Assembly (NCBI GenBank): GCA_051747425.1
Contig: JBNJGD010000001.1
Coordinates: forward strand, 62,001 to 126,000
Direction: 5' to 3'
From: HTCC5015 sp051747425
GTDB taxonomy: Bacteria; Pseudomonadota; Gammaproteobacteria; HTCC5015
DNA: 64,000 nucleotides
The notes beneath the pieces are model-generated. The model was not told the DNA's origin. It did no database searches and saw only the letters and a program-made list of their open reading frames with translations. Position numbers and translations under genes: made by a program. Shown piece after piece: positions 35,530 through 44,405 of this stretch; within the stretch, counting starts at the first letter, position 1; each line of letters starts with the position of its first letter.

Positions 35530-36175
35530 ATCCTACAAACCGCGTATACGGCAGGATGCCCTGATAATTGCTGGTATCGGAGTACTCGCTGTGGTTGGCG
35601 AGGTAACGGTTAAGCTGATTCTGCTCCTGCTGCATAGGCTGCAGAGGGCCACTCCACTGAGTGGCGGAGGGGCGATAGGCCTCGTTGTAACCACCGGCAG
35701 CAGGGGTGCTGGAAAAAGCCGCCCTGCGTACCGGAGCGATCGAACCACTGCCGCCACCGCCGGCAGCCACGCGATCGAGCATTGGAGTGCCGGTATCGCC
35801 CGCCGGGCGTCCTCCCAGACTGTCGTATCCCACCACGGTAACTGCCGCTACCGAGGCGGCTACGGCAAAGCCGATAGCGGGCCGCCACCAGTGGGCCACT
35901 CTGGTTGGTCGCTGGTGGTTGGCGCGTTTTTGACGAGTTGCCGTGGGAGCCAGAACAACGGGCTCCTCTTCCAGGCGCGCCATCACGGCGTCGGCAAAAC
36001 CCTCGGGCGCCCTTCTCGCCAGGCGCTGGTCGCAGGCGTCGCGAACAATGTGCACCGAGGACCAGGTTTGTCGAGCGCTTTCACTGGCCAAAAGGCGTGT
36101 CACCTCGCCCTCGACATCCGTACTTTCGCCGTCAGCCAGGGCCGACACCCACTCGTTGTGACTGTTTTCCGTCAT
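35513..36175 (-). CDS. mucA: Anti-sigma-E factor MucA/RseA
   Basis: MucA holds the sigma factor inactive and is cleaved by regulated proteolysis on envelope stress. The 220-residue protein has the RseA N-terminal domain (NEWVSALADGE, then TWSSVHIVRDACDQ), one transmembrane helix near 98-116 (AIGFAVAASVAAVTVVGY), and a glycine/serine-rich periplasmic tail ending in residues likely contacted by MucB. The start at MTENSHNEW fits the family; 26 further upstream codons lie in rpoE. It begins two bases after rpoE. Confidence 0.93.
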   Translation of the reverse strand: MTENSHNEWVSALADGESTDVEGEVTRLLASESARQTWSSVHIVRDACDQRLARRAPEGFADAVMARLEEEPVVLAPTATRQKRANHQRPTRVAHWWRPAIGFAVAASVAAVTVVGYDSLGGRPAGDTGTPMLDRVAAGGGGSGSIAPVRRAAFSSTPAAGGYNEAYRPSATQWSGPLQPMQQEQNQLNRYLANHSEYSDTSNYQGILPYTRFVGYDSTQ

Positions 36176-36176
36176 A

Positions 36177-36755
36177 TTACTCGCCCACCATTGTGTTAAG
36201 ACCTTTTTCAATCGCTTCGCGCGCACGGAATATCCGCGAACGCACGGTTCCAATGGGACACCCCATCATTTGTGCAATCTCTTCATAGCTCAAGCCCTCG
36301 AGCTCGCGCAGCATAATCGCTTCACGCAACTCGTCAGGCAGTGCCTGAATCGCTTCGATCACCTTGTCCCGCGCCTGCTCGGATTCAAGCAGCTGCTCGG
36401 GGGTGTCGTACTCTCTTAAGAGTTCTGCACCGTCGTATTGTTCCGCTTCCTGTATGTCCGCCCCAATGTGCGTCCCGCGACGCTGGCGCGACACCAGGTA
36501 ATTTTTTGCCGTATTGACGGCAATGCGGTAGAGCCATGTGTAGAAGGCGCTATCGCCGCGAAAGTTCTTAAGCCCGCGGTAGGCCTTGATAAAGGCCTCC
36601 TGGGCGACATCATCGACCTCGTCAGGACTGTTGACGAAGCGTCCTACCAGGCTGACCACCCTCGACTGGTACTTGCGGACCAGCAGGTCAAAGGCGGCCT
36701 TTTCACCGGACTGGACGCGCTTGACCAGTTCGTAGTCAACTTCACGTTCGCTCAT
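36177..36755 (-). CDS. rpoE: RNA polymerase sigma-E factor (AlgU)
   Basis: This ECF sigma factor directs the envelope-stress regulon. The 192-residue protein shows sigma region 2 (DLLVRKYQSRVVSLVGRFV, then DVAQEAFIKAYRGL) and region 4 (LREAIMLRELEGLSYEEIAQ, then CPIGTVRSRIFRAREAI). Its ATG faces nadB across a short divergent region that contains a candidate ECF promoter. mucA, mucB, rseC and mucD follow. Confidence 0.97.
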   Translation of the reverse strand: MSEREVDYELVKRVQSGEKAAFDLLVRKYQSRVVSLVGRFVNSPDEVDDVAQEAFIKAYRGLKNFRGDSAFYTWLYRIAVNTAKNYLVSRQRRGTHIGADIQEAEQYDGAELLREYDTPEQLLESEQARDKVIEAIQALPDELREAIMLRELEGLSYEEIAQMMGCPIGTVRSRIFRAREAIEKGLNTMVGE

Positions 36756-36766
36756 TCACTGGTACC

Positions 36767-36793
36767 TATGACGGCCGGGAACCGTTGGAGTTC
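36767..36793 (-). promoter_or_regulatory. Candidate AlgU/sigma-E promoter upstream of rpoE
   Basis: On the reverse strand GAACTC and TCATA are 16 bp apart, close to the sigma-E/AlgU pattern GAACTT-N16-TCnnA, and would suit autoregulation. The predicted start is only about five bases before the rpoE ATG, which leaves no room for a ribosome site and lowers confidence. Confidence 0.35.
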
Positions 36794-36851
36794 CCGGGCG
36801 AGAAAATCGTCGGCTGGAGATGATCAAAAGCCGACACAATGGGCGCCTAGT

Positions 36852-38489
36852 ATGCCAAAATATCGCCCCATGCAGAAACACTACGATGTATTGATTGTCG
36901 GTGCCGGCGCTGCCGGACTGACGCTCGCCCTCAGGCTTCCGCCGCACCTTAGTGTGGGTATCTTGAGTAAAAACAGCCTGTTGAGTCACAGTAGCACCTA
37001 CTGGGCACAGGGCGGCATATCGGCGGTATTGGATGACGACGACGACTTCGAGCACCACATTTCAGACACTCTGCAGGCGGGTGCCGGACTGTGTCACGAA
37101 GACGCCGTGCGATTTACCATCGAAAGCGCCCCCGACATCATCCACTGGCTGGTGGAACTGGGCATGCCTTTCACCCACGAGCGCGGGGAGGACGGCGAAC
37201 AGGGCTTTCACCTGACCCGCGAAGGCGGCCATAGCCACCGCCGAGTCATCCACGCCGAGGACGCCACTGGCAAGGCCCTGCAAACCACACTCGTTCACCA
37301 GGTCCTGCGCGCGCCCAATATCGATGTCGTGGAAGACGCCATCGCAGTCGACCTGATTGTCGAAAAAGACCACTCACCCGACACCGAAGGCCGCTGCCAT
37401 GGCGTCTATGTCCTCGAGCGGGAAACCGGCAAGGTACACAGCATCGGGGCCGGCGCGGTGGCACTGGCCACCGGCGGCGCCAACAAAACCTACCTCTACA
37501 CCAGTAACCCCGATGGCTCCTCGGGAGATGGCATCGCCATGGCCTGGCGGGCGGGTGCCGAGGTAGCCAACATGGAGTTTATGCAATTCCATCCGACCTG
37601 CCTCTATCACCCCAATGCCAAATCTTTTTTGATCTCGGAAGCCGTGCGCGGCGAAGGCGGTCGCCTGTTGCTGCCGGGCGGCGACCCCTTTATGCAGCGC
37701 TTTGACAGCCGCGGTGACCTGGCCCCGCGGGACATCGTTGCCAGGGCGATCGACCACGAAATGAAGCGACTGGGTTCGGACTGCGTCTACCTCGACATCA
37801 GCCACAAGTCCCGGGAGTTCATTCAGTCCCACTTCCCCAATATTTACCAGCGCTGCCTCGACCTCGGCTACGCCATGGACGAGCGGCCCATACCGGTAGT
37901 GCCAGCGGCCCACTACACCTGTGGTGGCGTGCGCACGGATCTCAATGGTCACACCAATATCGAACGGCTTTACGCCCTTGGCGAGACCGCCTGTACCGGA
38001 TTGCACGGCGCCAACCGCCTGGCCAGTAACTCGCTGCTGGAGTGCATGGCCTTTGCCCATGCCGCCGCCGGAGACATAGAGCGCCGATTTGGTGGCGAAC
38101 GACCCGAACCCACTTCCCTGCCTGACTGGGATGCCAGTCAGGTGACCAGTGCAGAAGAGGAAGTACTGGTCACCCACAACTGGCATGAAGTGCGCCGCCT
38201 GATGTGGAACTATGTCGGCATTGTGCGTACCGATGAGCGACTGCTGAAAGCCAGGCGCCGCATGGCGCTCCTGTCGAGTGAAATCAATGAGCACTACAGC
38301 CGCTACACCATCAATGCCAACCTGATCGAGCTTCGCAACCTGGCACTGGTGGCCCAATTAATCATCGACAGCGCCCTCAAGCGCAAGGAAAGCCGGGGAC
38401 TCCACTACACACTGGACTACCCCGACACTGGTGAGACCCCGGAAGACACGGTACTCTCACTGAACAACGAAAGAGAGGACAGCTTATGA
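36852..38489 (+). CDS. nadB: L-aspartate oxidase NadB
   Basis: NadB oxidises L-aspartate to iminoaspartate, the first step of NAD synthesis. The 545-residue flavoprotein starts with the FAD-binding loop DVLIVGAGAAGLTLAL, has the family segment YWAQGGISAVLDDDDDF, the active-site arginine/histidine regions near HSHRRVIHAEDATG and PAAHYTCGGV, and the C-terminal FAD contact GANRLASNSLLECMAF. The start at MPKYRPMQKHY is one of two close ATG codons; neither has a strong ribosome site. It is coupled to the sulfurtransferase gene. Confidence 0.94.
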   Translation: MPKYRPMQKHYDVLIVGAGAAGLTLALRLPPHLSVGILSKNSLLSHSSTYWAQGGISAVLDDDDDFEHHISDTLQAGAGLCHEDAVRFTIESAPDIIHWLVELGMPFTHERGEDGEQGFHLTREGGHSHRRVIHAEDATGKALQTTLVHQVLRAPNIDVVEDAIAVDLIVEKDHSPDTEGRCHGVYVLERETGKVHSIGAGAVALATGGANKTYLYTSNPDGSSGDGIAMAWRAGAEVANMEFMQFHPTCLYHPNAKSFLISEAVRGEGGRLLLPGGDPFMQRFDSRGDLAPRDIVARAIDHEMKRLGSDCVYLDISHKSREFIQSHFPNIYQRCLDLGYAMDERPIPVVPAAHYTCGGVRTDLNGHTNIERLYALGETACTGLHGANRLASNSLLECMAFAHAAAGDIERRFGGERPEPTSLPDWDASQVTSAEEEVLVTHNWHEVRRLMWNYVGIVRTDERLLKARRRMALLSSEINEHYSRYTINANLIELRNLALVAQLIIDSALKRKESRGLHYTLDYPDTGETPEDTVLSLNNEREDSL

Positions 38490-39292
38490 TCGCCCTGCCC
38501 CCAATTGCGGAACCCGGCGACCTGGCCCAGGTGCTGGACCAGAGTGGATTGATCATCCTCGATCTTCGGGCCGAGGAGAACTACCTCCACGGTCACATTC
38601 CCAATGCACTGCCCTTTGAACTGGGCGAAATCGTCCAAAGCGAGCCACCCCTCGGTGGCCTGTTGCCCACGGAAGAGCAAATGTCCTCGGCCTTGTCGCG
38701 CATCGGATTTACCGGTAATGAACACATTGTGGCAGTGGATGACAACGGTGGGCCGCAAGCCGCACGGCTGGTGTGGACACTCGAGGCGTTTGGAATCGAC
38801 CGGGCCAGCATGATCAATGGCGGCATGGCGGCGTGGAAAGCGGAAATAGAAGCGATCGACCAGACTCCGGAAACGGCCGAGCCGCAGGATTATCGCGCCC
38901 GCTACCAGGGACGGAATGTGCTCAACCGGCAGGATCTAATGGAGCGTCTGGACGACGCCACCCTTCAGATCATTGATGCGCGTTCCGCCGGCGAATACCG
39001 CGGCGAGGATGTGCGCTCGGCGCGCGGTGGCCACATTCCCGGCGCCATTCACCTCGAGTGGACCGAACTCAAGGACCCGTGCCAGCTCAAGTTTCGCCCG
39101 CTCAACGAAATCCAGGCGGTGCTGGATCACGCCGGAATCACCCGGGACAAGGACTGCGTAGCCTACTGCCAGACCCACATGCGCTCGAGCGTAGTCTGCG
39201 TGGCGCTCCGGGCGCTGGGTTACGACCGGGTAATGGGCTATCCCGGGGCCTGGTCGGACTGGGGCAACTGCGAAGACACCCCGGTCGAATAA
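38486..39292 (+). CDS. Thiosulfate sulfurtransferase, RhdA-type tandem rhodanese
   Basis: This enzyme transfers sulfane sulfur to thiol or cyanide acceptors. The 268-residue protein has two rhodanese domains; the C-terminal one carries the active cysteine (Cys228) in CQTHMRSS. That loop resembles the CQTHHRS loop of Azotobacter RhdA rather than the CRKGV or CGSGV loops of other classes. Its ATG overlaps the nadB stop (ATGA), an unusual coupling that may relate to sulfur supply for the iron-sulfur enzyme NadA, though that is only inference. Confidence 0.88.
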   Translation: MIALPPIAEPGDLAQVLDQSGLIILDLRAEENYLHGHIPNALPFELGEIVQSEPPLGGLLPTEEQMSSALSRIGFTGNEHIVAVDDNGGPQAARLVWTLEAFGIDRASMINGGMAAWKAEIEAIDQTPETAEPQDYRARYQGRNVLNRQDLMERLDDATLQIIDARSAGEYRGEDVRSARGGHIPGAIHLEWTELKDPCQLKFRPLNEIQAVLDHAGITRDKDCVAYCQTHMRSSVVCVALRALGYDRVMGYPGAWSDWGNCEDTPVE

Positions 39293-39299
39293 TCACACA

Positions 39300-39857
39300 T
39301 CAGATTTTCATGACGGTCTGGCGGTAGTAGCGGAGCTCCTCGATGGAGTCGCGAATATCGTCGAGCGCCAGGTGTTTGCCCTGTTTGGCAAAGCCCTTGA
39401 GGACATCCGGCGCCCAGCGAGACACCATTTCCTTCAAGCTGCTAACATCGAGGTTGCGATAGTGAAAGTAGGCCTCGAGCTCGGGCATCTGGCGAGCCAG
39501 AAAGCGCCGATCCTGGCAAATGCTGTTGCCGCACATGGGCGATTGGCGCGGGCCGACATAGCGGGCCAGAAAATCCAGTGTCTCGCGCTCGGCCTGAGCC
39601 ATACTTATCCGGCTGTTGCGAACCCGCTCGGTGAGACCGCTTTGCCCGTGTTGGCGGGTATTCCACTCATCCATGCCCTGCATGACCGAATCCGGCTGAT
39701 GAATCGCCAGCATGGGCCCCTCCGCCAGGACATTCAGCTCGCAGTCAGTGACAATCGTGGCAACTTCAATGATTTCATCCCGCTGAGTATCGAGTCCGGT
39801 CATTTCCAGGTCGATCCAGATGAGGTTTTGTGAGTCCGGTTGCGCCTGATCCGACAT
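39300..39857 (-). CDS. orn: Oligoribonuclease
   Basis: Orn degrades two- to five-nucleotide RNAs, including pGpG from c-di-GMP turnover. The 185-residue DEDDh exonuclease has WIDLEMTGLD (Asp16, Glu18), the second site around CGNSICQDRRFL and the final ALDDIRDSIEELRYYR with its catalytic His/Asp. The start MSDQAQPDSQ is preferred over a codon ten residues upstream because family members begin here. It converges on the sulfurtransferase gene and is relevant to the c-di-GMP protein encoded at 44592-46733. Confidence 0.95.
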   Translation of the reverse strand: MSDQAQPDSQNLIWIDLEMTGLDTQRDEIIEVATIVTDCELNVLAEGPMLAIHQPDSVMQGMDEWNTRQHGQSGLTERVRNSRISMAQAERETLDFLARYVGPRQSPMCGNSICQDRRFLARQMPELEAYFHYRNLDVSSLKEMVSRWAPDVLKGFAKQGKHLALDDIRDSIEELRYYRQTVMKI

Positions 39858-39948
39858 GATTGGCCCTTGCTGTTGCCACAGCGGCATTGGCTGTGCGTGA
39901 ATGGAAGTGCAAGATTAACACCCCGAACAGGCACTGCAAGGAGGAATA

Positions 39949-40278
39949 ATGAGCAACCTGGTAGAACGACACTGCGCGGCAAAGCCCTCGGCCGAGGATC
40001 TTCTGGACAAACGACAGCGCGATCAAATGGCCGCCGAAATTCCCCAGTGGAGCGTTGGTGAGGAGCAACTCGTCCGCGAATTCGGCTTTGCCGACTTTCA
40101 TCAGACCATGGCTTTCGTCAACGCCCTGGCCTGGATCGCCCATCGCGAGGATCACCACCCGGACCTCGAAGTCGGTTACAATCGCTGTCTTGTACAGTTC
40201 ACCAGCCACTCGGCCGGCGGACTGACGAACAACGACTTTATCTGTGCGGCAAAAATAGACCACTGGCTGGATGATTAG
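39949..40278 (+). CDS. phhB: Pterin-4a-carbinolamine dehydratase
   Basis: This small enzyme dehydrates 4a-hydroxytetrahydropterin after phenylalanine hydroxylation. The 109-residue protein has the family signature REDHHPDLEVGYNRC with its histidine pair and the LTNNDFICAAKID end. A phenylalanine hydroxylase is not in the window. A GGAGGA ribosome site precedes the ATG, and its stop overlaps the rsgA start (TAGTG). Confidence 0.94.
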   Translation: MSNLVERHCAAKPSAEDLLDKRQRDQMAAEIPQWSVGEEQLVREFGFADFHQTMAFVNALAWIAHREDHHPDLEVGYNRCLVQFTSHSAGGLTNNDFICAAKIDHWLDD

Positions 40279-41195
40279 TGTCAACAGACCCTACAAAACG
40301 CGGGCGCGTTGTCGCCAATTTCGGCCGCCACCTGAGCCTGCGCTCGGAGGGCGGCACACTGCTCAAGGCCAGCGCCCGAAGAAAGCTCGGATTGGTAGTC
40401 TGTGGCGATCGGGTGAGCTATCGACACTCCGCTGACGAGGCCATCGTCGAAACTGTCGAGGCCCGCGAGGGCGTTCTCGCACGACCCGACCGGAGGGGCG
40501 TGCCCAAACCCCTGGCGGCCCACCTCGACCAGCTCATCATCGTTTCAGCTCACCGTCCGGGGGTCGACCGCTTTCTTATAGACTCCTACCTGGTAACTGC
40601 TGAAAACATGGGCGTGGACGCCGTCCTGCTATTCAACAAGGACGACCTCGCCGACGGTGAAGTGCTGTTTGACGAGACCTGGTGCTACTATGAAGCGCTG
40701 GGCTATTGCTGCCTGAAAACTTCGGTAGAGACTGGACTCGGCCTGGAGACACTGGACGCCTGGGCACGGGACAGAACCAGCATACTGGTGGGACAGTCGG
40801 GCGTGGGCAAGTCCTCGCTGCTGCAGTACCTGCTACCGGATCAATCCATTCAGGTCGGCGCCCTCTCCGAGGCCAGTGGCCTGGGCAGTCACACGACCAC
40901 CACGACCATTCTCTACCAGCTGCCGAGGGGTGGCGACTTGATCGATTCACCCGGCGTGCGCGAGTTTGCCACCTGGACCCACGATGAGCGGGAGATTCTC
41001 CACGGTTTTCGCGAACTCGACAAGCTGGGTCAACAGTGCCGCTTTCACAACTGCCGACACCTCAAGGAACCCGGCTGTGCCGTCAAGTCGGCAGTGGAAA
41101 CCGGCGAGTGTGCCAGCTGGCGCCTGGAAAGCTACCGAACCATGCTCGAACGGGCCGGAAACGCTCAGCGCGAGATGGGACTGAACTACCGCTAA
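40278..41195 (+). CDS. rsgA: Small-subunit ribosome biogenesis GTPase RsgA
   Basis: RsgA is a circularly permuted GTPase acting in late 30S maturation. The 305-residue protein has an N-terminal OB fold, the permuted order G4 (NKDD), G1 (GQSGVGKSSLLQ) and G3 (DSPGVREFATW), and the C-terminal zinc region with CRFHNCRHLKEPGC. The start is GTG and overlaps the phhB stop codon. Confidence 0.95.
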   Translation: MSTDPTKRGRVVANFGRHLSLRSEGGTLLKASARRKLGLVVCGDRVSYRHSADEAIVETVEAREGVLARPDRRGVPKPLAAHLDQLIIVSAHRPGVDRFLIDSYLVTAENMGVDAVLLFNKDDLADGEVLFDETWCYYEALGYCCLKTSVETGLGLETLDAWARDRTSILVGQSGVGKSSLLQYLLPDQSIQVGALSEASGLGSHTTTTTILYQLPRGGDLIDSPGVREFATWTHDEREILHGFRELDKLGQQCRFHNCRHLKEPGCAVKSAVETGECASWRLESYRTMLERAGNAQREMGLNYR

Positions 41196-41228
41196 GCGCA
41201 ACGCCGGGCTGGGTGATCAAGCGAGTGT

Positions 41229-41573
41229 CTAGCCGGGTGGCCACTGCAAGGGACGACCGCCGAGCAGGTGCAAGTGAATATGAAACACCGATTGTCCGGC
41301 GCCCTCGCGACAATTCATCACCGTGCGGTAACCGGCCTCCGACAGGCCCTCGATCCGCGCCACTTCCTGGGCGGTCAGATAGAGTTGGCCGACCAGGGCG
41401 GCGTAATCCGGGGTAATGTCCTCAATTGTGGCAATGTGGGTTTTGGGAATGATCAGGACATGAGTGGGCGCTTGCGGGTTAATGTCGCGAAAGGCCAATA
41501 CCGCATCGTTTTCGTAAACGACATCGGCCTCAATCTCGCCGGTGATCATTTTGCAAAAGAGACAATCGCTCAT
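41229..41573 (-). CDS. hinT: HIT-family nucleotide hydrolase (HinT type)
   Basis: A purine nucleoside phosphoramidase-type HIT protein. The 114 residues start with DCLFCKMITGEIEADVVYE and include the histidine-triad motif HIHLHLLGG near the C-terminus. It is the last gene of the dnaX-ybaB-recR group on the reverse strand. Confidence 0.94.
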   Translation of the reverse strand: MSDCLFCKMITGEIEADVVYENDAVLAFRDINPQAPTHVLIIPKTHIATIEDITPDYAALVGQLYLTAQEVARIEGLSEAGYRTVMNCREGAGQSVFHIHLHLLGGRPLQWPPG

Positions 41574-41585
41574 TGTGGTACTCCC

Positions 41586-42194
41586 CTATAGCATCATTTT
41601 GCGCTGGCTGAAGGCGTGGGACAGCGTGCCGCCGTCAATGTACTCGAGCTCGCCACCCAGAGGCACGCCGTGGGCAATTCGCGATACCGACACCCCCGCT
41701 TCGCGGGCCAGTTCACCAATGTAATGGGCCGTCGCCTCGCCCTCAACCGTTGGATTGGTGGCGAGAATCAGCTCCCTGCTCTCACCCTCGCCGAGACGCT
41801 GCTCGAGGACATCGAGCCCGATCTCGCGGGGGCCAATACCGTCCAGGGGACTCAAGCGGCCCATCAGGACAAAATACAGCCCGTTGTAGTCCGTGGCCAC
41901 CTCCAGTGCCGCCACATCGGCCGGCGATTCGACGATGCAAAGCACCGAGGCGTCGCGGCGGGGAGACTGGCAAAGCGCGCACAAGTCGTTTTCGGTAAAG
42001 TTCCGGCAGCGTCGACAATGGCCGATCCGCTCTACCGCCTCCGCCAGTTTTTCCGCCAGATGGCGGGCGCCGCTGCGCTCGCGTTCAAGGGCGTGAAAAG
42101 CCATTCGCTGGGCCGATTTGGGCCCCACACCGGGCAGGCAGCGAAAGGCTTCAATCAGCTCATCGAGCAATGGTGACTGGGTTTGACTGGCCAT
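41586..42194 (-). CDS. recR: Recombination mediator RecR
   Basis: RecR works with RecO in loading RecA. The 202-residue protein has a helix-hairpin-helix (LPGVGPKSAQRMAFH), a four-cysteine zinc finger (CRRCRNFTENDLCALC) and a Toprim domain (CIVESPADVAALE). The start MASQTQSP was chosen as the first ATG; there is no clear ribosome site, and an in-frame TTG lies six codons upstream. ybaB and dnaX precede it, the conserved dnaX-ybaB-recR order. Confidence 0.94.
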   Translation of the reverse strand: MASQTQSPLLDELIEAFRCLPGVGPKSAQRMAFHALERERSGARHLAEKLAEAVERIGHCRRCRNFTENDLCALCQSPRRDASVLCIVESPADVAALEVATDYNGLYFVLMGRLSPLDGIGPREIGLDVLEQRLGEGESRELILATNPTVEGEATAHYIGELAREAGVSVSRIAHGVPLGGELEYIDGGTLSHAFSQRKMML

Positions 42195-42216
42195 TATTTC
42201 AATACAAATCAATCAA

Positions 42217-42540
42217 TTAAAAGGGAAACTTCATGCCACCTGGAAGGTTCATTCCCTGGGTCACACTGCCCATGCGCTCCTGGGTTTTCTCCTGGACCTT
42301 GTGCGCCGCGTCGTTGATGGCGGCCGCCACGAGATCCTCAAGCATTTCCCGGTCATCATCAAACAGGCTGGGGTCGATATGGACCCGACGGGCCTCGTGA
42401 CTGCCGGTCATGACCACCTTAACCAAGCCACCGCCGGCCTCGCCCTCGACTTCCATCCGGGCAATTTCGCTCTGGGCGCGCTCGGCCTCTTCCTGCATTT
42501 TCTGGGCCTGTTTCATCAGATTGCCTAATTGACCTTTCAT
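42217..42540 (-). CDS. ybaB: Nucleoid-associated protein YbaB/EbfC
   Basis: YbaB dimers bind DNA and are encoded with dnaX and recR in most bacteria. The 107-residue protein begins MKGQLGNLMKQAQKMQEE, has the conserved VEGEAGGGLVKVVMTG core and a methionine-rich end. Its ATG overlaps the dnaX stop (ATGA). Confidence 0.95.
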   Translation of the reverse strand: MKGQLGNLMKQAQKMQEEAERAQSEIARMEVEGEAGGGLVKVVMTGSHEARRVHIDPSLFDDDREMLEDLVAAAINDAAHKVQEKTQERMGSVTQGMNLPGGMKFPF

Positions 42541-44306
42541 GTCTGCTCCACTTTTGCGTCTATCAATTTAATGGAATCCATTTTAACTGAAGCCTGAAAA
42601 GTTCGCTTCAAGTCTTTGATAAATGGATCGTTTTCAATGGAATCAAGCAGCGCCTGGTGGGCTGCATCGTGTTTTTCCCGGTCCAGCTGTGCGGGCGTAT
42701 CTGTGACTTCCCGTTGCAATTGCAAATTGATCCGAACCGTCTGCTGCCAACGCTCAGTCAGAGCTCGCTCGAGAGCCTCGGTGGTAGCCGGGCTGCTCAG
42801 GGACTCCAGGCTGGCGTCCAGGGCCAGTGTCAGCCGCTGGCCATCCCACTCCCGAAGCGAGGCGTTTTTGGCCACCTGGACGGACAGGGAATCCAGAGCC
42901 AGCTCCTCGACCAGGCCATTCCAGTCGATCTCCTCGATGCAGCCGGGCGCAAGCGAGGGTACCGATGTCGAAACATCATCGGTCGTACTGTTCCGATGGA
43001 CTGCCGTCGGCTCCTGTTCCCACTCACCCGACTGAGCTACCGCAGGCGCTGTAATCTCTGCATCAGCAGCCTGACCGGCCTCAGAGGCCTCCGGGGCAGC
43101 CTCCCAGGCCTCACTGACAGTGCTGGCCGTGTCGCAGGAGGAAGGCTGGTGTTGCGGCGCCACACTCTCAACTGGCGGCGCCGCTGTCGGCTTTTTTGCC
43201 GGTTCACCGCCCTCTCCCCACTGACTGGGGCAAAAAGCCAGCATACGCAGCAGTGCCATTTCCAGGCCCTGGCGCGGTTCCGACAACAACGGCAAATCAC
43301 GCTTGCCCATCAGGGCCATCTGGTAGTAAAGCTGGATATCCTCTTCGCTGAAATGATCGGCGAGGGCCAGCAGCTGCTCCCGGTCCATCAAGCTGTCATC
43401 GGCGGCCTCGGGCAGCCGCTTGGCGATCGCCAGCTGATGGAGGGTGCCAATCAACTCGTCAAACACAGTGACAAAATCCGGCGCCATCTCGGCCAGTTGG
43501 TCCAGCGCCGCCATCATGCCGGCACTGTCTCCGGAGGCAACGGCGGTCAACAATTTTTGGATATGGTCGCGGGAGATAAAGCCGAGCATGGCCACGACTT
43601 CCTCGCTGCGAACGGCCCCGTGGCCATAGGCGATGGCCTGATCGAGCAGACTTAGGGAGTCGCGCATGCTGCCCTCGGCGGCCCGGGCGATGTGCTTGAG
43701 CGCCTGGGGTTCGTACTCCACGCCCTCGGCTTTGAGAATCTGCTCGTGGTGGGCCACGATTTGCTCCGGCGGCATCTGCTTGAGATTGAACTGCAGACAG
43801 CGCGAGAGAACCGTGGCAGGCAGTTTTTGCGGGTCCGTCGTGGCCAGCAGAAATTTCACATGGGGCGGTGGCTCCTCGAGGGTTTTCAACAGGGCGTTAA
43901 AACTGTGGGTCGAGAGCATGTGGACTTCGTCGATCAAATAGACCTTGTAACGACCGCGAGTGGGCGTGTACTGGACATTGTCGAGCAGCTCGCGGGTGTC
44001 GTCGACCCGCGTCCGCGAGGCAGCGTCCACCTCAATCAGGTCGACAAAGCGCCCCTCGTCAATTTCACTGCAGGCCCCACACTCGCCACAGGGCGTGGAA
44101 CTGACACCGCGCTCGCAATTAAGCGACTTGGCGATAATTCGGGCAATGGTCGTCTTGCCGACACCCCGAGTCCCGGTAAATAAATAGGCATGGTGTAAAC
44201 GGTCCTCATCGAGGGTGTTTACCAGGGCTCGGAGTACATGCTCCTGGCCGACCAGCTCGGCAAAACTTCGGGGGCGCCATTTGCGCGCAAGGACTTGATA
44301 AGCCAT
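42537..44306 (-). CDS. dnaX: DNA polymerase III tau subunit (gamma by -1 frameshift)
   Basis: DnaX is the clamp-loader ATPase and replisome organiser. The 589-residue tau form has Walker A GTRGVGKTTIARI near 43, a zinc module CGECGAC, Walker B YLIDEVHML, and sensor segments, followed by a low-complexity linker from about residue 365 and the tau-specific C-terminal domains. A slippery A AAA AAG at codons 371-372 with a downstream stem predicts a second product, gamma, of 379 residues. The 4.5S RNA gene lies just upstream and ybaB downstream. Confidence 0.96.
   Translation of the reverse strand: MAYQVLARKWRPRSFAELVGQEHVLRALVNTLDEDRLHHAYLFTGTRGVGKTTIARIIAKSLNCERGVSSTPCGECGACSEIDEGRFVDLIEVDAASRTRVDDTRELLDNVQYTPTRGRYKVYLIDEVHMLSTHSFNALLKTLEEPPPHVKFLLATTDPQKLPATVLSRCLQFNLKQMPPEQIVAHHEQILKAEGVEYEPQALKHIARAAEGSMRDSLSLLDQAIAYGHGAVRSEEVVAMLGFISRDHIQKLLTAVASGDSAGMMAALDQLAEMAPDFVTVFDELIGTLHQLAIAKRLPEAADDSLMDREQLLALADHFSEEDIQLYYQMALMGKRDLPLLSEPRQGLEMALLRMLAFCPSQWGEGGEPAKKPTAAPPVESVAPQHQPSSCDTASTVSEAWEAAPEASEAGQAADAEITAPAVAQSGEWEQEPTAVHRNSTTDDVSTSVPSLAPGCIEEIDWNGLVEELALDSLSVQVAKNASLREWDGQRLTLALDASLESLSSPATTEALERALTERWQQTVRINLQLQREVTDTPAQLDREKHDAAHQALLDSIENDPFIKDLKRTFQASVKMDSIKLIDAKVEQT
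43154..43197 (-). promoter_or_regulatory. Programmed -1 ribosomal frameshift signal in dnaX
   Basis: On the reverse strand the heptamer A AAA AAG lies in frame at codons 371-372. Six bases later begins a perfect 8-bp stem (GCGGCGCC / GGCGCCGC) with a 15-nt loop, and a purine-rich GGGGAGAGGG lies about 12 bases upstream, like the internal ribosome site in E. coli dnaX. In the -1 frame seven codons are read before TGA, which lies in the loop. Confidence 0.88.
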
Positions 44307-44405
44307 AAATCTGCAATTGCTTCACTGCGTGGGAATGATGACGATTCTATACCGTGAGAAGCACGCTGCATACGCTTGGGAAGGATTTGACCGGGCCTAA
44401 ATGGA

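Noticed and set aside
36438..36851. N-terminal extension of nadB into rpoE
   Set aside because: The extra 138 codons are antisense to rpoE and the flavin-binding N-terminus begins only at about 36882, so a later start is right.
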